A DNA stretch of 64,000 nt from Mimachlamys varia. Lineage: Eukaryota; Mollusca; Bivalvia; Pectinida; Pectinidae. Shown piece by piece: positions 12,057-23,413 of the stretch. The notes under the pieces were generated by a model that did no database searches, was not told the origin of the DNA, and was given only the letters and a program-made list of their open reading frames with translations. Positions within the stretch are counted from its first letter, which is position 1. Each line of letters begins with the position of its first letter. A program made the position numbers and the translations under genes. The stretch is from the NCBI GenBank assembly GCA_947623455.1, contig OX392545.1, positions 20,744,001 to 20,808,000 of the forward strand. Reading direction: 5' to 3'.

Positions 12057-12320
12057 TGGTTGGTTGATGGTTTTTACGTCCTATTAACAGCCACGGTCAT
12101 TTAAGAACGGCTTTCCGGTGTAAGCGATGTGGGTGTGTGTGTTGAGAGTGTGTGTATTAGGGAGGATGCGGTGTGTTCGTGGAAGACTTCTTGCGATAGT
12201 CCGGATCTTTTGCCGATTTAAAGTGCTACCACATTGAAGTATACTGCCAAGGGCCCCCAGGAGAACAACCCCACTCGGTCGCAGGAAGGCTTACACTAAC
12301 ATACAGCAGCCTCCCAATGT
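12057..12320. repeat. SINE-like dispersed repeat
   Basis: The block opens with TTGGTTGATGGTTTTTACGT, CCTATTAACAGCCA and GGTCATTTAAG, which I recognise as the start of a short interspersed repeat widespread in bivalve DNA. It ends with CTCGGTCGCAGGAAGG-type sequence. No tRNA-like head is clear. It abuts a 34-bp minisatellite. Confidence 0.6.
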
Positions 12321-12335
12321 CTTAATACAAGACAC

Positions 12336-13290
12336 GTGTACCTTTTTCGTGTTCTACGTACCTGTCTTAGTACGGTAGTGTCGTGTTCTACGTACCTGTT
12401 CTAGTACAGTAGTGTCGTGTTCTACGTACCTGTCTTAGTACGGTAGTATCGTGGTCTACGTACCTGTCTTAGTACGGTAGTGTCTTGTTCTTCTTTCCTG
12501 TCTTAGTCCAGTAGTGTCGTGTTATACGTACCTGTTTTAGTACGGTAGTGTCGTGTTCTACGTACCTGTCTTAGTCCAGTAGTGTCGTGTTCTACTTACC
12601 TGTCTTAGTCCAGTAGTGTCATGTTATACGTACCTGTCTTAGTACGGTAGTGTCGTGCTCTACGTACCTGTCTTAGTCCGGTAGTATCGTGCTCTACGTA
12701 CCTGTCTTAGTACGGTAGTGTCTTGTTCTTCTTACCTGTCTTAGTCCAGTAGTGTCGTGTTCTACGTACCTGTCTTAGTACGGTAGTGTCGTGCTCTACG
12801 TACCTGTCTTAGTCCGGTAGTATCGTGTTCTACGTACCTGTCTTAGTACTGTAGTGTCGTGCTCTACGTACCTGTCTTAGTCCGGTAGTATCGTGTTCTA
12901 CGTACCTGTCTTAGTACGGTAGTGTCTTGTTCTACTAACCTGTCTTAGTCCAGTAGTGTCGTGCTCTACGTACCTGTCTTAGTCCGGTAGTATCGTGTTC
13001 TACGTACCTGTCTTAGTACGGTAGTGTCTTGTTCTTCTTACCTGTCTTAGTCCAGTAGTGTCGTGTTATACGTACCTGTCTTAGTACGGTAGTGTCGTGT
13101 TCTACGTACCTGTCTTAGTCCAGTAGTGTCTTGTTCTACTTACCAGTCTAAGTCCAGTAGTGTCGTGTTATACGTACCTGTGTTAGTACGGTAGTGTCGT
13201 GTTCTACGTACCTGTCTTAGTACGGTAGTGTCGTGTTATATGTACCTGTCTTAGTACCGTAGTGTCGTGTTCTACCTACCTGTCTTATTA
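12336..13290. repeat. 34-bp minisatellite, about 28 units
   Basis: Units of GTGTCGTGTTCTACGTACCT plus GTCTTAGTACGGTA, with AGTCCAGTA and AGTCCGGTA subtypes interleaved. The period is not a multiple of three. Lies in a lectin intron. Confidence 0.95.
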
Positions 13291-13359
13291 AGAGCAAGTT
13301 CACGTATAAATGTGTCTTTAGGTTCAGTGTCCGCCTCAGCAAGCCGAGAGTTCAATTCC

Positions 13360-13735
13360 TGACAGTATGTCTACAACAAGAAATACAGAGTATAACGTGT
13401 AGTTTACTGACAGTATGTCTACAACAAGAAATACAGAGTATAACGTGTAGTTTACTGACAATGTGTCAACAACAGGAAATACAAAGTATAATCAAATACA
13501 GAGTATAACGTGTAGTTTACTGACGGTATGTCTACAACAATTAATACTGAGTATAACGTGTAGTTTACTGACAATGTGTCTACAACAAGAAATACAGACT
13601 ATAACGTGTAGTTTACTGACAGTATGTCTACAACAAGAAATACAGAGTATAACGTGTAGTTTACTGACAGTATGTCTACAACAAGATTATAACGTGTAGT
13701 TTACTGACAGTATGTCTACAACAAGAAATACAGGT
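13360..13735. repeat. 48-bp minisatellite, about 8 units
   Basis: Units start ACAGTATGTCTACAACAAG, continue with AAATACAGAGTATAACGTG, and end TAGTTTACTG. The period of 48 (16 codons) leaves a plus frame open at 13463-13699; this looks incidental. Confidence 0.9.
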
Positions 13736-13944
13736 TCTCAGGTGAGCTCTGTCTTCAAATCAAGGCATGACCAGGTAATAATAGAGATAGCTGACATTCC
13801 CTGTCCATTTGTAGCAATGCAAACAAATGACTCACTGTGTCGTTAGTATAATTCAACCGGCGATATGCTTTGCTTTAGGTCTTTTGCAGGTTTTCAAAAG
13901 TATGCATCCGATCTGATCGGATCACATGGATGCATGTACACAGA

Positions 13945-14750
13945 CATAACCCTGCCTCCAGCACACAAACACCACCATACCTAGTCTCCGGCACACAAAC
14001 CCCACCATACCCTGCCTCCAGCACACAACCACCAACATACCCTGTCTCCGACACACAAAATCCAACCCACCCTGTCTCCTGCACACAAACCCCAACAGAC
14101 CCTGCTTCCGGCACACAAACTCCAACAAACCCTGTCTCCGGCACACAAACCCCAACAGACCCTGTTTCCGACACACAAACCCCACCATACCCTGTCTTTG
14201 CATACAAACCCCAACATACCCTGTCTCCTGTACACATACTCTATCATACCCTGTCTCCGGCACACAAACACCAACGTACCCTGTCTCCGGCACACAAACA
14301 CCAACATACCCTGTCTTTGACACACAAACACCAACATACCCTGTCTCCGACACACAAACCCCACCTTTCCTAGTCTCCGGCACACAAACGCCACCATACT
14401 CTGTCTCCGGCACACAAACACCAAACAACCCTGTCTTCGACACACATACCCCAACATACCCTGTCTCCGGCACACAAACACCAACATACATTGTCTTCGA
14501 CACACAAACGCCAACATATCCTGTCCCCGGCACACAAACAACAACATACCTGGTTTCCGACACACAGACACTTACAAACCCTGTCTCCAGCACACAAACA
14601 CCACCATACCCAGTCTCCGGCACACAAACCCCACCATACCCTGCCTCCAGCACACAACCACCAACATACCCTGTCTCCGACACACAAACCCCAACATACA
14701 CCGTCTCCGGCACACAGAAACAAACATATCCTTTATTCGGCACACAAACA
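13945..14750. repeat. 30-bp minisatellite, about 27 units
   Basis: Units of CCCTGTCTCCGGCACACAAA followed by CACCAACATA. Because the period is 30 and the unit lacks stops in most frames, open frames up to 277 codons appear on both strands (Cys/Val/Gly-rich on minus, Thr/Pro/His-rich on plus). No start context, splice site or domain supports coding. Confidence 0.95.
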
Positions 14751-14925
14751 CACATTAATGCTTACGCAAAAGATTGAGGCACATCTTGAAGATACCTTAG
14801 CTGTTAAGCAATATATAATGTTTAAGCTCTGGCTGTTGGTATAAATAAACTCTTGAGGAGAGTTGCATAGGCCAATAGTTTTAGGGGTATAGGTGCTGTT
14901 GAGCATACACTTATGACGTACTCAC

Positions 14926-15017
14926 CACCGAATCATGCCACGTCAGTTGTTTGTTTGGAATAAAAAAACAAGAGGTGTCAAGTCTGTACCATCCACACGG
15001 GCAGCCGTCATCTTGAA
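14926..15017 (-). CDS. C-type lectin gene, domain-start exon
   Basis: A 92-nt minus-strand exon bounded by a TTCAG acceptor and a GTGAGT donor. Joined in phase to the upstream exon it reads LQDDGCPCGWYRLDTSCFF and then LTWHDSV. This is the classic opening of a long-form C-type lectin domain: the CPxGW strand with an extra N-terminal cysteine pair, the TSC, and the LTW of the first helix. It ends on a codon boundary. The exon is GC-richer than its surroundings and lies just beside the 30-bp minisatellite. Confidence 0.85.
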
Positions 15018-15307
15018 CTGAACAAAAAGAAATACCTTACTTGAATTACCTTGATATTTACATTAATCAATCTTTCATTATAAAACTTTACTTTTCAACA
15101 CATTTTATGATGTCATATTAAGCAATGCGAGAGTCTTACTTCGGCAAAAGTGACAGGTACTGTACACAATACAACCTGGTTTTTGAATTTGCTGCATAAT
15201 CAGTGTGCTGTATAAGTGATTTATCCCACAGTGACCGAAAGTGACTTTGTTATTGATATAATCCCATTATGTGCTTGGTGGTTTGTTTTAATATCATATC
15301 AACATGA

Positions 15308-15710
15308 TACGGAAGCCGGTTAGTGCCACATGAAGTAAACTTTTTATGTCGTAATTACGACTAAGCTATCTCGTAATTACGACATAGTATGTCGTAATTA
15401 CGACTTAGTGATCTCGTAATTACGACATATTTATCTCGTAATTTCGACTTAGTTATCTCGTAATTACGACTTATGGAATATCTTATGTGCGGCAATGCTC
15501 AATATCGTAGACGCTCTCATTGGCCGAGGTGCCTGGGACAGCGACTGGCTGAATTGAATGGGTATAATAAACTAACTTACCTTTAATTAACAACAGCAAA
15601 TACCCCAAGACACCTGTTCCAATGAAAACACAGCAAGTCGTAATTACGACATACTAAGTCATAATTACGACATAAAAAATTACTTCATGTGGCACTAACC
15701 GGCTTCCGTA
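15308..15710. mobile_element. 403-bp MITE with 6-bp target duplication
   Basis: Terminal inverted repeats start TACGGAAGCCGGTTAGTGCC and extend about 55 bp, followed by several TCGTAATTACGA palindromes. The element is flanked by ACATGA at 15302-15307 and 15711-15716. It has no coding capacity. Its right flank is immediately the insertion point of the next MITE. Confidence 0.85.
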
Positions 15711-15720
15711 ACATGATAAC

Positions 15721-16081
15721 CAATCTGATTTAAATCATATCTTGATTTCCACTCCGTTCCGCAAAATTCTCTCTTCTACGTTAAGATCTGAGGACATCCC
15801 ATAGGGGGTCACTCAAATCAAATCAAATCACTACCGTCAGAATCTTGAAGGGGAATTTTTGAGGCGACAAAGCTAGCACAATCGCATTTGTCCGTTTAGT
15901 CATTTCGTCACCAAACAGTTCATGTAGTGACTTGCTACAAGATGACAGATCATTGGAAAATTATTTTAGTGTTAAGTAAAGAAAGAGGCGACAAAGGCCA
16001 TCTGAACGTGACCTCTTAGCGGATGCTGCCAAATCCTTATAAAACGGACTGAAAACAAGGATCTGTATTTTAATCAGATTG
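15721..16081. mobile_element. 361-bp MITE with 9-bp target duplication
   Basis: Ends are CAATCTGATTTAAAT and ATTTTAATCAGATTG, inverted relative to each other. CATGATAAC flanks it at 15712-15720 and 16082-16090, a 9-bp target duplication. Related copies lie at 62418-62806 (opposite orientation, 10-bp direct repeat), 17754-17855 (short internal-deletion form) and from 63963 to the window end. Duplications of 9-10 bp are, by family knowledge, typical of Mutator-like elements; the superfamily is inferred. Confidence 0.85.
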
Positions 16082-17169
16082 CATGATAACATGACCCTTA
16101 TACGCCTTGTGATGTCTATGTGTATAATGTTCCAAGGTTTACAATACTGTAACAGTAACGATCTCATGTAAATGACATTTTCTATAATTACCATTTAGAG
16201 AAATGCACTAATAGCTACGAATATTTTTGGGAAACTTAAAAAAAAGCAAAAAACGGACAAACTGACTTCATTGATTTCAAATATTCAGAAAAAAGCACGC
16301 GAAATACCACAAGAAAGAATAAGTGTGTTTGATATATTCTGCCAGTTAGGTGTATCGTAGTGAAATGTGAATCCAATAAACATGTTTAAATACAATGAAG
16401 CATTATTTTACAAGGTAAAACAAGTATTGGATCTTTAACATGATCACATTTAAAATACGTAACATTACGAAGCAGATAAACAGTATGAATATTACAATAG
16501 AATGGAAACTTCAATACTTTCAATTCCTAAACAAACAAGAGAAACTGCAACAAATATACGGCAGGTATCTTTACATTCATTATAAAAAAACAATGACATA
16601 GGATTATATACAAACATATTTTATCGTTAACAAACTAAGGGATACTGTATTAACTTTGAACTAAGAAGGTAGCCAATACGAAAGCTTTCAAAACAAACAG
16701 TTGATTCGTAACATATAAGAGAAACTGCATTTACAGGCCCAATATACGTATCTTTCGACAAAACTTGAAGTGAAAATAAAGCCTAATAATTTTTTTTGTA
16801 TTGATCGATTGAGTTAAGATTAACTGATATCAGCAATATTCAAGATTAATTCTTACGCGGTTACTGGTACAACAGCTGTTAAACCTCTCTATTTGTACAA
16901 ACGCGTCCATATCGAACTGTCTTTTACCTTCGGCTTGTTGATGAAATGGGCCCAATCTGAGTTATTTTCAATTCTTTGAATTTTTCTGTCAATAGCTTCT
17001 TGTTAGTTACCGCTCAGGTTTACTTCGTTTTAGGCTTATTTTTGCATGGTTATCAACTGGATATTTTTTCAGAAGTTTTTAGAATTACGAAACAATTCCT
17101 GAAGTTACGTATAGTGAGCCTTTAATATACGGCAATCACAAATAGGTAAATATACCATCACCTACTTAC
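16082..17169. other. Lectin intron, nothing recognised
   Basis: AT-rich intron between the PAN exon and the lectin domain-start exon. A weak internal duplication (AAGAGAAACTGCA near 16540 and 16720) is the only structure I see. Confidence 0.5.
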
Positions 17170-17433
17170 GATGGTACCAGACGGATGAGGAGTTTTGAGG
17201 TCTGAATCCCATCAACGAGCTGTGACGTGTACACGTAGACGTGGTAGTTAGGTAGGATATGAAGCAGCACCCGGCCGTCATGGTACACTGACTCATACAG
17301 ACATACAGGCTGGAAGCTGTCGTTATTATAAATTCAGAGTCGGGGTCGGTGATGAAATTCCGGAGCAAGCTGAACTCCTCCCAGTAGTTTCCAAGAGAGT
17401 TTATGTAAGGAAACAAAATACATAGCGCGAAAC
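17170..17433 (-). CDS. PAN/apple-like exon of the lectin gene
   Basis: A 264-nt exon on the minus strand, with a GTTCTGCAG acceptor and a CATC/GTAAGT donor. It completes the signal peptide begun in exon 1 (GFALCILFPYINSLG) and then encodes a small cysteine domain: VCMSQCTMTAGCCFISY followed by STCTRHSS. The CxxxC...C...SY...C..H spacing is that of PAN/apple-like modules that precede lectin domains in many bivalve secreted proteins; the family assignment is inferred from pattern. Entry phase 1 matches exon 1 and exit phase 1 matches the exon at 14926-15017, giving a continuous frame across three exons. No internal stop is seen. Confidence 0.85.
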
Positions 17434-17753
17434 CTGCAGAACAAAAACATTGCTTATATTTAATAATATACATGAAAACTCAGGAAACACTGATGCGGCA
17501 CCAAAACCAAAATCCGAACTCGAAATCAATTAATCTTGGGGCGGAGAATGAACAAAGGAGAGAATTTCATGGATACCTTTTTTTAAAATACAAGATAATA
17601 AAACCAGATGTTCCGGAAAATTAAGCGTCTTCTTTTTAATTGACGACATCAGCATACATATACAAGCATTACTAAATTTGAAAGGTACAGCATGTGTGTG
17701 TGTTGCGTCATCACACATAAAGAAGCAACTGACATTACCATCAGAACAAAACG

Positions 17754-17855
17754 CAATATGATAAAAATACAGATCCTTGTGCTCATTCCGCTTGACGCAG
17801 CAGAGAGAAGTTTTTGGAACGGCACGGAGATCAGGATATGATTTTAATCAGATTG
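17754..17855. mobile_element. Deleted copy of CAATCTGA MITE
   Basis: Only the termini of the element at 15721-16081 remain: a left end CAATATGATAAAAATACAGA and a right end ATTTTAATCAGATTG, joined with about 40 bp between them including GCAGCAGAGAGAAG. No convincing target duplication was found. Confidence 0.7.
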
Positions 17856-17917
17856 CTATAACGCAACACCGTTTGTAACTGCAGTGATCAGTGTGTATAC
17901 CTTGCTCCTCTTTGGCG

Positions 17918-18185
17918 GGTGTCGTCGATGAAGCAGAAAACTCATGCTCTTAATTTGAGGACATGACATTTATTTTGAGAAGGGATCAAGATTTACATAG
18001 CGGGTGACGTCGTTGAAGTAGAAGACGCTTCCTCATCCGGAACACTTGCTCTTATTCTCTTGTACTTTCACAATGGGCTCCATGTAAATATTTCATTTTT
18101 TCATATTCTGCCCCTGGTTCAATCGATTTTGAGTTAGGATTACGATTTTGTTAACAATTCGGTATTCTCTTATTTATTTTCGAGG
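17918..18185 (+). repeat. Retroelement 3' tail fragment
   Basis: Matches the tail described at 85-350: the GGTGTCGTCGATGAAGC box, GGAACACTTGCTCTTATTCT, then CGGTATTCTCTTATTTAT. Seen in the first lectin intron. Confidence 0.65.
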
Positions 18186-18563
18186 ACCCAAAAAAAGAAC
18201 TTTGAAGTGTCACAGCAAAGCGACTTTATCCACACAAATGAAAAGGAACATTTTGATTCAACACATATCTTTAAAATTGAATCGAAAACAGAAAATTATT
18301 TACTGAACAACTACATTTGTATGTACCAAGGGTTGAGAGAGGGGGGTGTCCGGATATGTTATGAATGATAAAAACCTTCCATAGGACAAATCAAATTATC
18401 ACTTTTTCGGGTAAATTCAACAGAATAAAATTGATCAAGTTTTGGTATGTAACATGCATTGCATCTTGCACGCTTTGGTAGAGCCATACACATTGACGCA
18501 AATTTCACTATTGTGAGCTTCAGACAATTAAGTGTAAAACAACATTGCTAGTTTGGGCTACAT

Positions 18564-18690
18564 ATACGATAAATAGAGGATCTTACACGAGTGTCGATGT
18601 AATATGGAATAAATTAAACGAGTTAGATAATTTAATATGTCACGAGCCTAATAAATTCCTTATTACATTGACACGAGTGTAAGATTCTAT
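18564..18690. repeat. Foldback element with CACGAGTGT arms
   Basis: Arms GATAAATAGAGGATCTTACA / CGAGTGTCGATGTAAT and their near reverse complement ending AAGATTCTATTTATC are separated by about 35 bp. A similar tract follows at 18837-18922. Confidence 0.7.
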
Positions 18691-18836
18691 TTATCACATA
18701 ACTTATATTTATGACAAAATACATAAAAACACTCATATTAAATCTCTTTAAGAAAGGCAAATTTCTTCTGTGAAAGTACGATTTTCACTACCGAGACAAT
18801 CATATGACGTCATAAAGACGTCCTTTGTTTATGACG

Positions 18837-18922
18837 TCACAATAGTGTTATTACACGTGTGTAATACCATTTTTTTGACATGGCCGTATGATATGACTGA
18901 ACGGGTCAGTTAAGTGATAAAT
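18837..18922 (+). repeat. Dispersed repeat, copy 1 of 2
   Basis: Shares ACAATAGTG, an ACACGTGTGTAATAC-like box, GACATGGCCGTAT and TGAACGG(G/A)TCAGTTA with 44566-44662 in the same orientation. Probably two fragments of one short element. Confidence 0.65.
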
Positions 18923-19599
18923 GTATGTACGTGAGCTAATTTTCCTCAATGGAACGAGCATTTTTTACGCATGTTTTGCTAAAATGAACAAAAACCTTGG
19001 CAAATTTTATATCAAAACAATGTACATGGTTTATCATTATAAATATAATACCAAAAATAGGCAAAGTTACTTCTGTCAAATTTGCCGGAAATAGTGATTG
19101 GTAAACTATCAAAGATATAACTCGATATGCTATTTTTATCAAAGTGTAAGTAATAACAGAGTATTGATGCACTCTATTTAAAAAACAACTTCAGGTCAAT
19201 GTACAAAATAAGCTGGAAGGATGGTCAGAGATTTCAGAAAAAAAAAATCAAAAGCATTCCCGATATTGATTATAGTTACCTTTTATAATAATTGGTAGCT
19301 TTTATTATCTTTTGTTTTTGTTATTTGAGCATTAAACATCATTCTGTTCCGTGTTATTGTCTTATAAAACGGAACAGACCTGCAGACATAATGAAAAACG
19401 TGCGTTAGCGCGTTACTTGTCTGCAATTCTGTACCGTGTTATAGGACCAAAACACGAAACAGAATGCTGTTTAGTGCTTATATTTACATTTTCACATTAG
19501 TTTTGATGATTTATTAAAGGACCTCTTTCACAAACAATGGGTTTTTGCCCACGACCCGATTTAATCCAAACTAAGTGTCATGAATAGCATCCCAGCATA

Positions 19600-21495
19600 C
19601 TCTCCTGAAACAGTGTTTAAAAAATTCAAAAGGTCCATGGGCCTCAAATATGAACTTCTTTGTGGCGTTTTGTAAGGGTGTGTGACAAGGTTCAGAAATG
19701 GCTCCATAACAAAGACAAGGATTATCACACAGAAACATATCTTTTATTTTGTTCATATTAAAGAACCTGCTTGACATTTTAAAATACCATACATGATAAA
19801 TGTGAAACATACGAAAAATTACGCACATTGAAATACGGGAAAGTGGTGTTTTTTGGTATAATTTTTGAGCAGAGTAAATCTTTGGAGCAGTGTATCACAC
19901 ATTTCCGGTTCTGGTGCACCCAAATCATTTTAATATAATTTGGCCGAATGTATTTGCTCAAATCAGTAACAATTAAAAAAGAATTCGTAGCCGGTAGATT
20001 GGTCAATTAAAAGGATATTTGCGAATAGTCAAAATAATGGAATTGGCGTTATCAAATGTAAATGGGTTTTTATGTTAAAAGTTTAAACATAATTTCATAC
20101 ACAAAATTGTCTTTTTGCACGGTACGAGGCGTAGATGGCCTTATTGGTTCATGAAAAACGACAGTTTGCGCATTCATATTATATATTTATGGGGTGTCGA
20201 TTGAGCAGTATCACACACTTCCGGTTCGTGTGCACCTAAATTCTTTTAACATTACTCGGTCCATTGCATTTGCTTAAATTTAAAACAAAATCAAGACATT
20301 TGATGACCGGTAACATTGTCGAACCAACGGATATTTGGGAGGTGTCGGAATATCAAAATTTGCAGTATAAAATTGATTTGACAATAAATATATTGAGGGA
20401 GTTGTCATATATTCGTTATTGACATAATCGTGAAAAGCAGAATTAATGAAGTAACAAATACTTACACTAGAAGTGATTTTAGCATAAAGTAAAAGGCATA
20501 GGGGCCTGTAAAAGTGTTTTAATTCTAGAAATTTAAATCCACAATGGAGCAACAAAGTTATGATCAAATGCTTCAAGCAGTGGTATGATCTAAAGATGCC
20601 TCCTGGTTTAACCACCACTGCTAAATTAAATACAGTCCAAAAATGATACATTTTTGACTATCACACTTATAGGCACACATCTAAATATATACATTATATA
20701 TTAGAACTGTTTGGTCATTACATGGTTTACCTTCCTATAATCGTAAAATTATTCAGTATGCTTGCAGTATAATGAGGTATGTGTTACTGTTTTATTTGTC
20801 CATATTGTCATGATAGAGAAAAGCATGTGCTTTGCTGCAACCCCTATTGGAATTAATTGCTTATTGTTATAATCATAACATTAGGTAAACATTATTTTCT
20901 CTGAATAAGAAAATAGCATTCACTAAGCCTTGGTGTCATACATAAATTATAAAGATGAAATTTATTTTGACACCTTGTTCCTGCGATACCAATGTATCTA
21001 ATTTTAAATAATAGCCTGTCTGATACACACATTTGCCCTGAAAATCTTTATTGTCCTAAAGGGAAAAGAATACCTGGTATGAGTGCTCATGTTGCATCAA
21101 TGTTGTACTACCTTGGTCGTTCTATTCATCGAGCAAATCCTAAAACTTCTGTGTCAGCAAGTTGTACATTCATAGTAATTGGGTTGTACAACAAACATCT
21201 AGTTTTCAAGTTAACTTGAGTCTATGTATCAACAAAGCCCAGTATTTATAGAAAACTGGGCAGACGTCTATAAATATATCTGTATGTAAAAATGTCACAT
21301 TTATCTATGCATGGTAGATCAAAATGTCAAGCAGGTTCTTATGAACAAAATAAGAGATATTATGTTTCTGTGTGATAATTTCTTGTCTTCGTTATGGAGC
21401 CATTTCTGAACCTTGTCACACACCCTTACAAAACGTCACAAAGACGTTCATAGTTCAGGCCCCATGGACCTTTTAAATTTTTTAAACGTTTCGTC
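19600..21495. mobile_element. Decayed 1.9-kb TIR DNA transposon
   Basis: Long inverted arms (about 19611-19800 and 21300-21490) share TTTAAAAAATT, AGGTCCATGG, GGTGTGTGACAAGGTTCAGA and GCTTGACATTTT in reverse complement. Inside is a diverged direct duplication (19865-20040 and 20195-20350, sharing TATCACACA and TTCCGGTTC) and a zinc-finger-like coding remnant at 20980-21215. No intact transposase frame remains. Confidence 0.6.
20980..21215 (+). pseudogene. SWIM-like zinc-finger transposase remnant
   Basis: The plus frame contains CPKGKRIPGMSAHVASMLYY and then LGRSIHR. In invertebrate transposon proteins a comparable C-terminal SWIM-type tail has the pattern CxC(x)GxRxxGxCAHVASVLxYLG, so I read this as a decayed tail of that kind. 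The second metal ligand looks replaced (serine where a cysteine is expected before AHV). It lies inside the inverted repeats of the element at 19600-21495, which supports a transposase origin. It has only about 70 open codons and is surely non-functional. Confidence 0.5.
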
Positions 21496-21627
21496 CCATG
21501 GGCCAGAATCGGTCGTTTCTCGTGACACTCTGTTAGATCATTTTACCATGACCACGACCAGTATATTTCGGTAAGCATGACGCCGATGTCAATCGCTGTA
21601 TAGCAGGACCTTTAATTTTAATCACAA

Positions 21628-21894
21628 TTATAACACAATCGACAGGTTTTGTTCACAGGCGGTGCTACAAATTAAACAGGATACCCTGGCTTGATGTCCA
21701 GGCTGTATGTAGTCACGGATGAAGCTATCGATATGATTGGCTACTATGTTAGTACGAAAACGAGAGTTTCTTTCCATTTTTGTCCACGGGATGCAAACGT
21801 CAAAGAAGTGTACCGTGGCCGGGTTTCCGACGATGATCTCAAATATAAACCGATGTGTCAGTGGTAATATTCCATTCGATGCTGCCTGTAACAA
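21628..21894 (-). other. Unidentified 88-codon open frame
   Basis: A minus-strand frame of GC-richer sequence preceded by GTTGTTACAG, which could act as a splice acceptor. It contains HRFIFEIIVGNPATVHFF, VCIPWTKMERNSRFRTN and a cysteine pair CLICSTAC near its end. The composition is protein-like, but I do not recognise the family. It sits between a decayed transposon and a retroelement tail, so a mobile-element origin is as likely as a host exon. Confidence 0.35.
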
Positions 21895-21924
21895 CGGGTA
21901 TCCGTTATGAGTATGCCTCTATAT

Positions 21925-22320
21925 ATCATCATTAACAAGACCTGGTAAACAACCCTCAGAACTATGGGCAAGTTTTATGGTCGCCATCTTTGTCGCATTG
22001 AGAAATATTCTGTATCTTAAGGTGATATGAAGATGGACCTTTTTAATGCTCATTAGCATGTTTACTTGTTGTGATTGACAATGATACTCGGTTCTCATTT
22101 TGAGAACTTGATGTGACAAAGATTTACATGGCGGGTGTCGTCGATGAAGCAGAAGACGCTTACTCTTCCGGAACACCTGGTCTTATTCTCTTGTACTTTT
22201 GCAAAGGTCTCCATGTGAATCTTTCTTTTGTTCATATTTTGCCCCTGGTTTAATCGATTTTGAGTTTGGATTATGATTATGTTAACGCTTCGGTATTCTC
22301 TTATTTATATTCCCAGTACA
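21925..22320 (+). pseudogene. Retroelement C-terminus and 3' tail
   Basis: Reads TMGKFYGRHLCRIEKYSVS, then a stop, then about 250 bp of the shared 3' tail ending CGGTATTCTCTTATTTAT. The same coding end is seen at 24945-25060 and, on the minus strand, at 23090-23180. It is truncated at its 5' side. Confidence 0.7.
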
Positions 22321-22817
22321 CCTGTTCATAATCCAAACTATAACGCTACTTGGAATTCAGGGTTTGGTATGAAACTCACAGTGCAAATTGATTACCAATC
22401 AATCCGATGCACCGTTCATGTAAGTGAAAGCAAACATCGGTAGTATACTTCCGATTTTATTTTAGGAAAGATAATAGATAATAGATTATTACAGCGTAGA
22501 ACGAATTTATAACCCAGTTAATGGTCAATAACTATACTTCACACCATGTACACACCATATACAACAGCTCGGAGAATATTACACCATAAAATATAAATAC
22601 AAAAAAATGTATTTAATATGGTACATCAATAAATACGGTTTCGCCGTTGATATATATACCACATATCTGCATACAAATTACAGAATACCAAACTGTCAGC
22701 AAAATTTTTTTTAACGAAATCGATAAAATTTCGCGATCACCAAATAAGGTCATTTGAAGATGATGACTAATTCATAACTGTATATGAAATGCATTGGATT
22801 GACCATGAAAAAAAAAT
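22321..22817. other. Spacer between inverted retroelement copies
   Basis: AT-rich sequence with no recognised feature, separating two oppositely oriented tails of the same retroelement family. Confidence 0.5.
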
Positions 22818-23413
22818 CAGAGAATACCAAAGCGTCAACAAAACCATAATCTGAACTCAAAATCGATTAAACTAGGGGCAAAATAGGAACAAAGGAAAGG
22901 TTAGCATGGAGACTCTCGTAAAAGAACAAGTGAATAAGATCAGTTGTTCCGGAAGAGTAAGCGTCTTCTGCTTCATCGACGACACCCGTCATGTAAATCT
23001 TGGTCACATCCAAGTAAGCATCAATCCTCAAAATGAGAACCGAGTCATCATTGTCATCACAACAAGTAATTTAAACACACTAACAAGCAAACTCAAACAT
23101 GTCCATCTTCATATCACACAAAGATACAGAATATTTCTCGATGATATCAAGATCGCGACCATAAAACTTGCCCATAGTCTTCGTCAACCTGCAATTCTCG
23201 AATCCCTGTGCCGTAAGTTTGTTCGTCAGCAGTTGACATCTATCACGAAAATCGCGATATTCTGAGCAAGCCCTTGAATAACGAATCAACTGCGACATGT
23301 AAACACCATAGGATGGAGAAGCAGGGATGTTACTATCAAGAAAGGGAAAGGGAAAGATCGAGGTAAGAAGCTGATGTAGGAGAGTCTGTTGTGTCTTTAA
23401 TCTCAAGTTAAGT
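22818..23413 (-). pseudogene. Longest retroelement copy, C-terminal RT region
   Basis: On the minus strand LEIKDTTDSPTSASYLDL is followed, after a frame change, by FPFLDSNIPASPSYGVYMSQ, then LIRYSRACSEYRDF, then KTMGKFYGRDLDIIEKY, and the shared 3' tail. The YGVYxSQLIRYxRAC motif is characteristic of the region C-terminal to the reverse transcriptase in a widespread invertebrate retroelement group. A short segment between the two motifs appears deleted with a frameshift. I cannot name the clade from this fragment. Confidence 0.75.

Noticed and set aside
12336..14750. Possible CRISPR-like repeats
   Set aside because: Units are directly tandem with no unique spacers, in a eukaryotic intron; they are minisatellites.
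13922..14755. 277-codon Cys/Val/Gly repeat protein on the minus strand
   Set aside because: Product of a 30-bp repeat; alternative frames on both strands are equally open and no non-repeat domain is attached.
22906..23265. 119-codon plus-strand frame with conserved-looking HLHITQRYRIFLD segments
   Set aside because: It is antisense to the retroelement coding end (GKFYGRDLDIIEKY), whose motif is supported in other copies; the similar frames at 21919 and 24778 are antisense shadows of the same sequence.
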